From the NCBI GenBank assembly GCA_023213395.1, contig CM041465.1, positions 80,855,741-80,919,740 on the forward strand: a DNA stretch of 64,000 bases, in the 5' to 3' direction. Shown one piece after another: positions 1-9,735 of the stretch. The stretch is from Cycas panzhihuaensis (lineage: Eukaryota; Cycadophyta). The notes under the pieces are model-generated. The model made no database searches. It was given only the letters and a program-made list of their open reading frames with translations, and was not told where the DNA came from. Numbering within the stretch: the stretch's first letter is position 1; every line of letters begins with the position of its first letter. The position numbers and the translations under genes are program-made.

Positions 1-805
1 ACATTGCAAAAATCATATAAAAAGAGTGAAACAAGGCAGATAATTTATTATTAAACAAAACGAAATTCCTATGCTTCTAAATGAAGTAGAAGGTCTCCAC
101 GTGAAGTAAGTCAAGGGTTAGGTTAAAAGCCTAAGAGAATTCCTTATTATCTCCAAGGATGCAAGGCTAAGCAGAATATTAGGCTTGGCAAAAATCTAAA
201 CCCATTAACATGTTAACTTAGTAAGAGGGCACGATAAAAAAAGCTACAAAAGGATTTCATGTCATCTATATAAGAGACAAGTCATATCTATATGTTGTAG
301 CTAAGTTAATCAAAATTTCACTACAAGTCTATTGTGCATTATAAACCACACAAAGAAGGCCGTTTGGGGCTTTTGTGGGGTCCTTTACAATCTCTAAAAT
401 CCTTTAAGCCAAAGTTGTTCTCCATTGATAATGTTCCATATTTTATTCGTTCTATCACTAAATTTGCCACCTTGAGCTAATACTTTATGCACATACAATG
501 CTAAAAATTTACTACATGACTCAGATTTGTTGTAAGCCTAATCTTTCCACCACTTGAAGCTCCCATCAGTGGCCAAGTGGGGGGATTTGAAAAGCCAAGC
601 AACAATTCCATTTTCTTCTACAATGAATTTGTTTGAGGCTTTTGGCCTAAACTCGTACTTAATACTTGGCCATAACTTCTAGTGACCTATACTTCTATTG
701 AACAACTAACAAATGGTAACCAAGCCCCTCTTATTCAATGTTCATGCCTCAAACTATTTATATTACTCAAGATATACTCCATCATTCAAAATTAGAGGCT
801 ACTAC
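1..805 (-). pseudogene. LINE 3' part (zinc-binding RT C-terminal region), decayed
   Basis: On the minus strand this stretch has a short match to the zf-RVT domain found at the end of plant LINE ORF2. Around 290-500 I read IWNIINGEQLW and then FFVWFIMHNRL, which resembles the family pattern of W/I-W, P-x-K, F-x-W and N-R-L. Stops and gaps are frequent. It sits directly left of element D. The other side of D (30851-31340) is a clearer LINE segment on the same strand that ends where this one would begin, so I infer one LINE split by D. The match here is weak; the inference leans on the position and on D's target duplication. Confidence 0.42.
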
Positions 806-1068
806 TATTACGAGCCTTAGTTTGTAACTTGGTAATCACAAGAGACCATAAAGATGATTTAAGGATTTAATAGTTGAAATAAAATGTTTGATTGATTAAC
901 AATGTTAAATGTTTGATTGATTAAAAATGAATAATGTTTAATGTTTATAAGGGTTACATATTTATATGCAAGACATAATATATTTTGGGGAACAGATGCA
1001 ACCATTGAAAGGTACATTTTTATAATAATTAAATTAATGAATTGATTGCTTTAAGGAGGTATGTAATA
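806..1068 (-). repeat. Element D 3' LTR
   Basis: Pairs with 30608-30845. The shared blocks include ataacttgg/gtaacttgg, gatgatttaagga and gtttataagggttacatat. The outer end, tattac, looks like a mutated tgttac; the inner end, gtaata, pairs with gtaaca in the other copy. A polypyrimidine run at 1071-1080, the complement of the PPT, follows directly. Confidence 0.78.
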
Positions 1069-1109
1069 AGTCCTTTCCCCTAAGATGTTTTATCCACAAA
1101 ACTTCTATT

Positions 1110-2450
1110 CTATAACTCTGAATATTGACTAATGAAATTGATAGATTCCTAGGTGGCATCTTTAAAAGGTAGTTGCTTCCACTTAATTAAGGACTCTCGA
1201 ATTATTTTTAATCATAATTATTTCTTATGAATGTTAATCGTGGCTTCAAGAATCAAAATCAAATTTCCTTCTTCATCTAAGAGAGGTAACTCTATCTATA
1301 CAACAATATGGATACCTTTCTTTTTTCTTTAAATAAGATACACAAAACATGTTATATATTTTAGAAGTGAGAAGTCCTAAAGGATAAGCAACTTTCCTAA
1401 CTCTTTGTTTTACCATATATAACCTATAGAACCTTGGGCTTAACTTTTCCTTTCGAGAACCTTTTAAAGAGGCTTGTTTATATGGTTATAACCTTACATA
1501 AATCCAATCTCCTATCACTAGTTCCCTTTTTATATGATGTTTGTCAACTTGTTACTTTATTCGATTCCTAGCTTCTTATATGTGTTCCTTTAAAATTTAA
1601 CTTGTATCCTATGTTTCTTGAAGGTAGTCAATTACTATCTGAACCTTACTATACTTGATTATCCAATCTTTTACTTGGGTTGGCTAGTAGCCATAGAGTG
1701 TTTATAATGGTATTATTTTAATGGATGAATGATAAGGAGAATTATAACAAGCTTCAGCTAGGTGTAGCCATTTAATGCATGAACTCTATTTACCAGCCAC
1801 CTAGTTCTTTAAGTAATTTTCTAAGCATTTGTTAATTGCCTCAGTTTTACCATATATGTGTGAATGGTAAATGACACTCATTTCTAACTTTATATTGACT
1901 TTTTAAAATATCTCCTACCAGAAGTGACTCAAAAATTTAGAATGCTTATCACTAATAATGTTATGAGGGAAACCATATAGTTTATATATCTCCTTAATAA
2001 ATATTTTTAGTAATTGTGGAGCTGTGTATGTGGATTGAATGGGTATAAAATGAGCAAATTTTATTAAGTGATATACTACCATGTATATAGTATATTTCCC
2101 TGTTGACTTAGGTAGTCATGTAACAAAATATATTCTAATGCTTTCCCATTTTTGTTGTGGGATAGGTAAGGTTGTAGTACTCCTAGTGAAGCTATGTATT
2201 TATATTTAGTTGCCTAGAAAATAGAACATTCAACAATAAATTTCTAGATCTATTTTTCATTCCCTTTTAAAAGAATGCTCGTTTCACTTTAAGATATATT
2301 TTAAAGAAGCCCTAATGTCTTACTAAAGATACTACACATGCTTCCTCTAATACTTTGGTTCGTAATGAAGAATTTATCCCTAAGAATATTCATCCTTTGT
2401 TTTATAGGATGTCATTTTTCCGTTCAAATTTATTATCATTCCCCTATTGA
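1110..2450 (-). pseudogene. Element D integrase and chromodomain, decayed
   Basis: The integrase core reads on the minus strand from about 2450 to 1650. It includes KFAHFIPIQSTYTAP, LYGFPHNIISDKHSKFL (the second catalytic Asp region) and a later SVIYHSHIYGKTEAINKCL, equivalent to the Ty3 signature with YHPQTDGQTE and its catalytic Glu. Downstream, about 1110-1280, a chromodomain-like stretch has a LIKWKQLPFKDAT core, matching the family pattern of LVKW-x-x-L-P-x-x-x-ATWE. This places D among plant chromoviruses; Tekay or Reina type is my guess. There are many in-frame stops. Confidence 0.72.
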
Positions 2451-2559
2451 ATTCTTTGAATTATTTGTTGAAAATTGGGATCCTTACTATACTTTGATTA
2501 TATATCTATCTATCTATATATATAATCCATAATGGTTTTATCATCAAAATTGCACAAAA

Positions 2560-3900
2560 TTAAGGATTTATATATGGTCAGGGTTCTTCATCCTTTTGGG
2601 ATAAGGCATCAACCATCACATTTAGTTTATCCTTGTTATATATTATGTCAAAGTTAAAAGCCTATATTTTTCTCACCCACTTCTATTGCTTTGGAGACAA
2701 CTCTTTCTACTTGAGGAGATATTGTAAACTATTATGGTCTATTTTTACTATAAATCTACTACCTAATAGTTATTAATGCTATTTAACTAGGCCATGCATA
2801 ATAGCCAATATTTCTTTATCATAAGTTAATTTAAGTTGTTCTCTATTATGTATTTTTCTACTTTCAAACGTAATGGGTTTTCCAACTTGCATTAATATTT
2901 TTCTAATCCTTATCCCTAAAGTATTTCATTCTATTATAAAATTTTAGAGAAGTCTAATGAAATTAAAATAGGAAGTTAGTTTATGGTTTGTTTTTATTGT
3001 TTGAAATATGTTACTTTTTCATTCCACTAGAAGGAATCATTTTTTAATAGGTACGTTAAAGTAGAATTTTTTTGCATATAACTCTTAATAAAATGTCAAT
3101 AATATCCTATTAATCCCAAGAAGCCTTTGAGTTTGGTGATAGTTTTTGGTGTTGGCCATTCTTGAATGGCCTTGACCTGACCTGGACTAACTTTTATTCC
3201 TTCTTTTTAGTTTAGATGTCCCAAATATTCTATTTCCTTTTTCCCAAAGAAACACTTCAATTTTTTTTGTAAAAAACTTTTGTTCCTCTAAAATGTTTAA
3301 CACTTCATTTACATGGTTTACATGTTCCTTCCAATTTTTTCTAAATATATCATAAAAAATGACCAAAATAAATTTCTATAGGAAAGGGCTAAGAACTTTA
3401 TTCATAATATTTTGGAATGTGGTTGTTGTGTTAGTAAGATCCAAAGGTATTAATTTGAATTCATAATGGTCATGGTATGTGATAAAAGCAGTCTTATACG
3501 TATCTTCTAGTTTGATTTAGATTTGATGATACCCAAATTTTAGATCTATTTTTGAAAAGTATTGCACTCCTTGTAACTCATCTAATAACTTATCAATCCT
3601 TGGTATAGGAAACATATTTTTTATTATAATTTTATTTAATGCTTAATAATCTATGCACACATGATAGGATCCATTCTTTTCCCTTACTAGGACTATGGGG
3701 GTTACAAATGGGTTCTTATTGGAAACTATTATCCCGAGATCTAGTTAATCTTATATAGTTTTTTCAATTTTATTTAGATAATGATGTGATTGTTTAAATA
3801 AATGAATAACAATTAGGTTATTGTTAACCTCAAGCTCAATTTTATGTTTTAGCCCTCTATTTAAGGGTAACTATACTGGAAGGTCTTGAAAGACTTTTTT
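2560..3900 (-). pseudogene. Element D reverse transcriptase and RNase H, decayed
   Basis: Minus-strand reading from about 3750 gives NGSYHVCIDY, then ALNK, then [19 protein letters not shown] and GYHQI, the classical start of a Ty3/gypsy RT. The active-site region near 3330-3360 reads VIFYDIF where the family has F-x-D-D-I, so one catalytic Asp is lost. RNase H follows: near 2580-2700 I see VDALSQKDE (family ADALSR) preceded by LSPKQ and KWV. The reading ends at 4076, where element C has inserted between RT and protease; D resumes with protease at about 20160. Confidence 0.78.
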
Positions 3901-4076
3901 ATGTTTTTGGATGATTCTTTCTAGTTCGTTTTCTTTAATTATTGGTATCATCTCTACTTGAATTTAAAAAAAGTTGAGCCACTATTCCTTGGTGACTCTT
4001 TTTTATTAACTTTTCCATATGTTTATACGATATTAATTGGTTGGTCGCTAGTCTTTCTCCTTAAAGAAAAATAGTT

Positions 4077-4329
4077 TGTTATATACCTACTCCATAACTT
4101 GAAGAAATCACTAAATTAATATAAAGGCACAACAAGCTTTTAAGAGTTTTAACAATTGAAAGACCAATAAATTAATTGATAAATAAGTGATGTTCAATAT
4201 TACATTTAAGGGCATATTTATATATACATAATAGGTTTTTTTTTATAAATAATTGCAACTATTCAAGGGTGCCTATTCACTTAATGATCGATTGATTAGT
4301 TTTAAGGAGGTTTATAACAGTTTATAACA
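4077..4329 (-). repeat. Element C 3' LTR
   Basis: Pairs with 19526-19761. It begins tgtt and ends ataaca. The alignment with the other LTR stops at 4319; the next 10 bases (gtttataaca, 4320-4329) nearly repeat the preceding LTR end, so the true edge is 4319 or 4329. A PPT complement follows at 4333-4343. Confidence 0.77.
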
Positions 4330-4559
4330 ATTCCTCCCCCTTAGGATGTTTTACCCATAAAACATAGCTAAATAATTACAATCCTTAAAATGAATATTTT
4401 CATTCATTGAGGTTACATCCAATAGAATATTACTTAGATGTTGTAAGCTTTTATTAAAAGATGATTATGCTTGAAGACCTTGGCAATATTTTTCATGTTT
4501 TTAGGATATTTTACATATTTTATCTCCTTTAGTTGTCAATTTATTTCTACTTAGTACAT

Positions 4560-6310
4560 TAGAAATTGAGATTTTGTATTTTATAAATGTTTTCCACTAT
4601 CTTCATGTGAAATTACTTTGGTTTTTCTTGAGTTTTTTCTTGAAAACATGATGTTTTTTCCTTCTTTCCTTAATCTTATGAATAACTCATCTAGATTCAA
4701 TTTAAAAGTCCCAAGTGTACTAAGCCATTGGCTTCCCAACATAATACCTACACCTCCCACATCAATGACATAAAAGTCTTCTATAATGTTGATATTACTT
4801 ACTGTGAGACAAAGGTATTTCATCATGCCTTAGTTTGATATTTCTTATCTTCCTCTAATACTTACCTAGAAATGAGGAGTCCTTAATGGAAATAATATCA
4901 GTTACTTAGCATAGTTCTTGTCATTAAAATTATAAGTACTATCTAAAACTACTAAGATTATAATAACTTGATTTTTGATAGATCCTTATAGTTTTAGTGT
5001 ATTTAGTTGAGTGAAACTACTCATAGATGAGATTAGCATATTTAGATTGATAACCTCAAGATTACAATAACTTCCTTGATATTCATAGTTATGATAATCT
5101 CCTTGATTATGTTATAATCCTCACTCATATTCCTCTTCATCAATATTATCATTAGCCAATAATCTAATTGTATATAGCTGGTTCATTTGGCATTTGTGCC
5201 TAGGACCCCACTTCTTTTTGCATCTAAAACATAGGTCTTCTTTCCTTAATGTTTCTTATTATGTTCTTATCTTTAGAATGATTAGTTTAACAGATTGATT
5301 TAAATTGATTGATAATGTTTTATGTTGAGTATTTGGAAATAGATTATACTCAATAGATGAAGGAATATAGGGGTTTGTATTAGTTTTGCATAATACATTA
5401 AGCTTATCTTCATGTATTCTGGCTAATTATATTGCTTTGTTAAGATCTTTTAGTTCTTGGACCTTAACATTGGCTTAGATTTTCATTATTAGGCCATCGA
5501 TGTATGGTTAAATAAGACTATGGGTTAAGATGTCTTATAATATATAACTTAACTTAGTGAAAGATGTATATATTCTTCTATAGATCTAGTTTGTTTTAAC
5601 TTCTATAAATCACAATGGTAATTATAGTTGGTTACTATTTCAAATTGTTTAATGAATAAATGGATAACTTATTTATAGGCTGGTAATTAATTCTCAAATA
5701 TAGCATATTCTAGACATTGCCACCATTTGTATATTATTTTATCCATGTGTAAGATAACCAAAGTAACTTGTTCTGCTAGCTCAATTTCCATTAGACGAAA
5801 ATAATTTTCCATATGCTAAATCCACGCTCCTAGCTCATGTGATTTTTGCTCAATATTAAAATGTTATCTCATAAAATTTTCTAACTTTTTCTTTTTCTAT
5901 GACTATATAGTTTGTAAGCAATTAAAATATGCTTGAAAACCCACTATCTTCTATTCTTTAAGAGTTAGATTTTAGTAGTCATTAAGATATTTCTTAATAG
6001 ATTCATTTTCAAGATTAACTTGAGTTGTTTGAGGATCTAAATGATTCTTTCTAGATTGGTCTCTAGCATATGATTGGCAACTAATTCCTTTATCTTTGGA
6101 GTCAGGAATCATCATGTCTTCTTTTTTATTATTTGTCATGATTGTCATTTTTCCTAAAATTTGATGTAGGATATGGTTTAAGAGAGCATTCAATATTTGA
6201 ATAACTTTATGGACTACTTATATAACGGGTTCATCTATATCCTTTTGAATGGAATTATCAACCATTTCTTTCATACTCATTACTTTATAATGGTGCATGT
6301 ATGATTCCAT
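4560..6310 (-). pseudogene. Element C gag with zinc knuckle, and protease
   Basis: On the minus strand gag starts at an ATG at 6310 (MESYMHHYKVMSMKEMV). The same start is visible in D at 21755, which supports the choice. A CCHC knuckle, CFRCKKKWGPRHKC, is complete at about 5163-5240, the C-x2-C-x4-H form with basic residues usual in chromovirus gag. The protease region follows at 4581-4960: DFYVIDVGGVGIMLGSQWL matches the flap region of gypsy proteases. The frame is broken by stops (for example between 5240 and 5970). Only about 230 bp separate this protease from the PPT, so pol is missing rather than displaced. Confidence 0.72.
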
Positions 6311-7084
6311 TGATCTCCTTTTGTAACTATACATTAATTCATCAAATTTATATTAATAGAATGAAGAATATTGTCACGATGCTTGTTTAAGGGATGATAG
6401 ATATCTAACGAATATGTGTATGCAAAACACAATTATAGATATGAGAGAATCTAAGATACTCTAATTGTGAGGGCAAGACTTGATTATAATGGTTGATTTA
6501 ATATTATATCTTTGCATGTCAATAATATGAATTTCCTTTTTCCTAATTATACATAAGTTGTGACTCACCTATTCGCAATGAATATTTCTTATAAAGTATT
6601 AAATAATATAGGATTCTAGTTTGTAGGAAGCTAAAGATAGGTTAACGAATGAAGGGATGAAGGTGATAGAATAAAGGACGAATGAGTAAGACTAACGATC
6701 GATAAATTAATCTAGCAAATGTAATGTATGTTAAGAAGTTTATCTTTGTTATAAAGGAGCATATAAGGTGATTCAAAAAAGTGTATATAAAGTAGCACAA
6801 TTATTTAACCCTTTAAAAAAGATAAAAGAATATCATAATCAAATTATATAATATCTTACTTGGATGGCTCCTAATAATATTACATATAATATAAGGTGAT
6901 GTACAGGGTATATTAAAGAAACAATTATATGTTTATAATCATTAATGATTTGAGTATAATGCCCTCTTCCATGATTACAAGTATTACTTTGCTCAATAAA
7001 CTCAATGTCAAAGTCTTGACAAAATTAGGATAATGTAGTTTGACTATTAGTTTTGATGAGGTTAGTAAATTGAATGGTTGATAT
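6311..7084 (-). other. Element C leader, distal part
   Basis: Non-coding AT-rich sequence between the gag start of C and the insertion point of element A. It continues on the far side of A at 18176. I see no domain, tRNA or repeat pair in it. Confidence 0.5.
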
Positions 7085-7435
7085 TGTTGAAATATTTAAT
7101 AGAGATCATTCAATATTAAGAATAATGAAGTAAGTATTATGAAAATAATAAAAATATTATTAACTCGTAATCAATGTATATGCATCATAATGACACTACA
7201 ATAATAACTCAACAACGATCTCTGTCTTGACTCAATGTGTACTACTCTACCTCATTCACTTATTTATACATCATAAGTGAGAGTGTGTAGGATAAAGTGA
7301 GTTATATGTAGGACTATTAACCTCTAATATAATTAATGATATAACACATATTTATTAACTAATGACATATTGACCACCTACTTGCATATATGTGCATTAC
7401 AATGATATTATAATATTAACCCTCTAAAGTCTAAT
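7085..7435 (-). repeat. Element A 3' LTR
   Basis: Pairs with 17824-18175; long matching blocks include cttgactcaatgtgtacta and gagttatatgtaggactatt. By eye roughly nine in ten positions agree, and most differences are transitions. Confidence 0.8.
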
Positions 7436-7566
7436 GCCTTCCCTTAATATATATTTGGGAAATCCTTAAATTTTCAATACCTTATTCTTAGAATTGTCTT
7501 AAAGATAATGTTTTCAGTTTCAACTTCATTCTTGTAATGGCGTTCTTGTAGTAGTCCTTGAGAGTA

Positions 7567-7851
7567 TATTGGCTGTAATACCCAATTACATTAACCTTAT
7601 GTAAACTCTCTCTATTTCTTATATTTTATATTAGAGTTGTGGGCCACATTGATATGTGTTCCAAATCTAAGTAGACCAATGGGGTTCTCTCACTAGTGGT
7701 GAGCTAGTATTATAAGTATGTACTCTTCATTGTTCATAATTGAGTTTTGGTCAATTCTCCATACATTGTACTTATTGTTGTATATACTTTATTTTTTATC
7801 TCTTACTAACCATTAAGGTTTTATGTGATTATTGCATTCCTAATTCTAACA
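7567..7851 (+). repeat. Element B 5' LTR and adjacent PBS
   Basis: Pairs with 14001-14300. The matches include ccttatgtaaactctctcta and ctctcactagtggtgagct. The site tggtatcagagc, complementary to the 3' end of initiator tRNA-Met, follows at 7852-7863. Confidence 0.87.
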
Positions 7852-7863
7852 TGGTATCAGAGC

Positions 7864-8789
7864 CCAAACCAATCCTTGTGGACTCTATTGCAAACCCTAG
7901 TACATGTTATCCTTGATTTTGAGCTTTCAAGCCTTATAAATTTTTTGATATGCCTGCTTGGTGATTTTGTCAAGTTAAAGATCATTTCAAGTTACATCTT
8001 ATACATATTTTGTTATGGGATTGTTATCAAATTTTGAAGGGTCTTTTTAATGTTGATGAGAGGCTATTTCCAAGCCCATTTTTGAAGTTTTTTAAAGTTG
8101 TTTAAAGCCTATTAAAGATGCTCAAGTGGACATCTTCCACGCATGTGGCGCCACAATAATATTACATGCAAGTGAAAATCCATGAAAGCTCATTCTAATT
8201 ACTGGAAGACCACCTCTGTTGCACGTTAGTAGAAAAAAATCTAACCAGGATCATTGACAACAGTTGAGAGAGTCCTTCTTGGCTAGGAGCAACTCTATTT
8301 CAAAATTTTTTTGTAGATCTACACGTGGATAAAGGTCTTATATTATTTCTATTGATATGTACTTTCTTTATGTTAAAAATATTCAAAAAAATTCTATATT
8401 CTGACCTATGTTCCTATGTATTTTTTTCAAAAAAAAAAAAAGGATCTCCCAAATCTATTTGTTGGTGAGCTTCCATTACCAGATCCATGGAGAGAAAGAT
8501 TACAGACGAAAAGATTCTCTTTAAGATTCAAGATCACTATTCTACTGTGCTTGCTGATTGGGATGTATAAAAGCTATCTATTTGGGTTTCCTGCAATCAT
8601 AACATGTTCTCTAGAGGCTAACGGTTATTCCACAGTTGTATCATTTTCATAATGAGACCTGTAACTATGCCAAAAGAATCTTAACAATATTATCTGCAAT
8701 ATGAGCATCATGTGAACTATTGCATGGAAATTTTAATTGATTACAATAAGAAGACAATATACATATGAAAGCTTATATTCCATCAAGGG
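7864..8789 (+). other. Element B leader
   Basis: Non-coding sequence between the PBS and the captured fragments. It contains a 13-base A run near 8431-8443. A short open frame at 8416-8652 has no domain I recognise. Part of 8444-8640 might be a third host-derived fragment, but I cannot identify it. Confidence 0.45.
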
Positions 8790-9177
8790 ATGAGAGCACG
8801 TGAGGTGCTACTAAAGAGCAAGAACCTTGGTCTTTCAAAGGATGAAATGCAGAAACTGTTTCCTATTGTGGTTGCAAGCTCTTTGGATTCAGGAGCCTTT
8901 GATGGTGTCTTGGAGCTTCTTGTTTGATTTGGAAGGAGCCTTCTTGAAGCAATAATGATGATGATTCTAGAGGTATGGCAGAATGACAAAACAATGAATC
9001 TTGATTGATGAGCTTTGTATGAATATTTCTCGGCATTGATGGAGCCATGGGATGGACCCGCTCTTGTATCATTCACTGATGGTTGTTATCTTGGAGCAAC
9101 GTTAGACCGTAATGGACTTTGTCCTTGCCATTTTTATGTTACACATAGTGGGCGAGTTATCATGGCAAGTGAAGTAG
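8790..9177 (+). pseudogene. Captured glutamate synthase (GOGAT) coding fragment
   Basis: One frame, about 129 codons, reads as the N-terminal glutaminase region of plant-type glutamate synthase, the enzyme that makes glutamate from glutamine and 2-oxoglutarate in plastids. It runs from MRARE through [39 protein letters not shown] and [16 protein letters not shown] to [16 protein letters not shown] and [15 protein letters not shown]. These blocks are highly conserved in NADH- and ferredoxin-GOGAT; from memory the first part fits the NADH type better. In-frame stops occur near 8920 and 9005, consistent with CGA/CAA-to-stop transitions, but there is no frameshift. No intron is visible, suggesting capture through spliced RNA. 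It is a dead fragment inside B and continues in frame into the BSL piece. Confidence 0.88.
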
Positions 9178-9340
9178 GAACTCCTAGTTACATTGGTCCC
9201 CATTTGATTTTGTTCGGTGGTGCCACTGCCCTTGAAGGGAATTCTATAGCTTTTGGTCTATTGTCATTCGTGAGAATGCATGCATCAGGTTGGCGAGCTT
9301 TTCCCATTGGAGATCCACCATCTCCTCGATCCATGGCATC
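9178..9340 (+). pseudogene. Captured BSL-type kelch phosphatase coding fragment fused to GOGAT
   Basis: Directly after the GOGAT codons for MASEVG the same frame continues [19 protein letters not shown], then EGNS. This is the start of the kelch repeats in plant BSU1/BSL serine/threonine phosphatases (brassinosteroid signalling), where [20 protein letters not shown] is typical. After about 17 non-matching residues a second block, [14 protein letters not shown], matches the next kelch region (W-x-R, then P-x-G-E-PP-x-PRAAH). The interval is about 20 residues shorter than in the family, so there is an internal deletion or divergence. The frame stays open to a stop at 9471-9473. The phosphatase domain is absent. 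Homology past about 9340 is not clear. Confidence 0.78.
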
Positions 9341-9735
9341 CAATCTCACTCACAACATCCTTATCTTCAGCCTGCACATAATGGTTCCCTGCGCAATAAT
9401 GGCACCTCTCCTCTGTTCAAAGACCTACATCCAATGGCAACTCAAATCAATGGCAGCTTTGCACCACTGGTGATTTGTGATATCCACAGCCATGCTCCCA
9501 TAACATCAATGGCCTCCTACATAAATCGATGGTGGTACCTCTAGAATGGAGAATCGATGGTGACAATCCCTGTAACTTGCTTCTCAAGCTCTACAACTTA
9601 ATTCTCATGGCGACATCCCTCCCTCACTCAGAAAATTTATTGGAGCATATTTCCCAGCTATCAGGAATGGACATGGGCGACTCGACTTAGGTAAATATAG
9701 GTATGCTTCTATCCTCATTCCTGTTGGCTTCAAAT
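9341..9735 (+). other. Unidentified, relatively GC-rich segment of element B
   Basis: Composition is more coding-like than the surroundings. Short frames such as [20 protein letters not shown] (frame starting 9290) and EHISQLSGMDMGDST (near 9635-9680) look like pieces of real protein, but I recognise neither. It could be more captured host sequence or a diverged part of the BSL gene. Confidence 0.35.

Noticed and set aside
7569-7573. Starting the B 5' LTR at tgtaatacc (7574) with flank ttggc
   Set aside because: The alignment extends seven bases further out (tattggc against tgttagg), which also gives matching inverted ends and a perfect gagta duplication.
7852-7863. tggtatcagagc and its complements as fragments of tRNA-Met genes
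   Set aside because: They are 12-base primer sites directly next to LTR ends; no tRNA body is present.
8790-9473. A live glutamate synthase or BSL gene
   Set aside because: Only short fragments are present, with in-frame stops in the GOGAT part and no phosphatase domain, and both are enclosed by the LTRs of element B.
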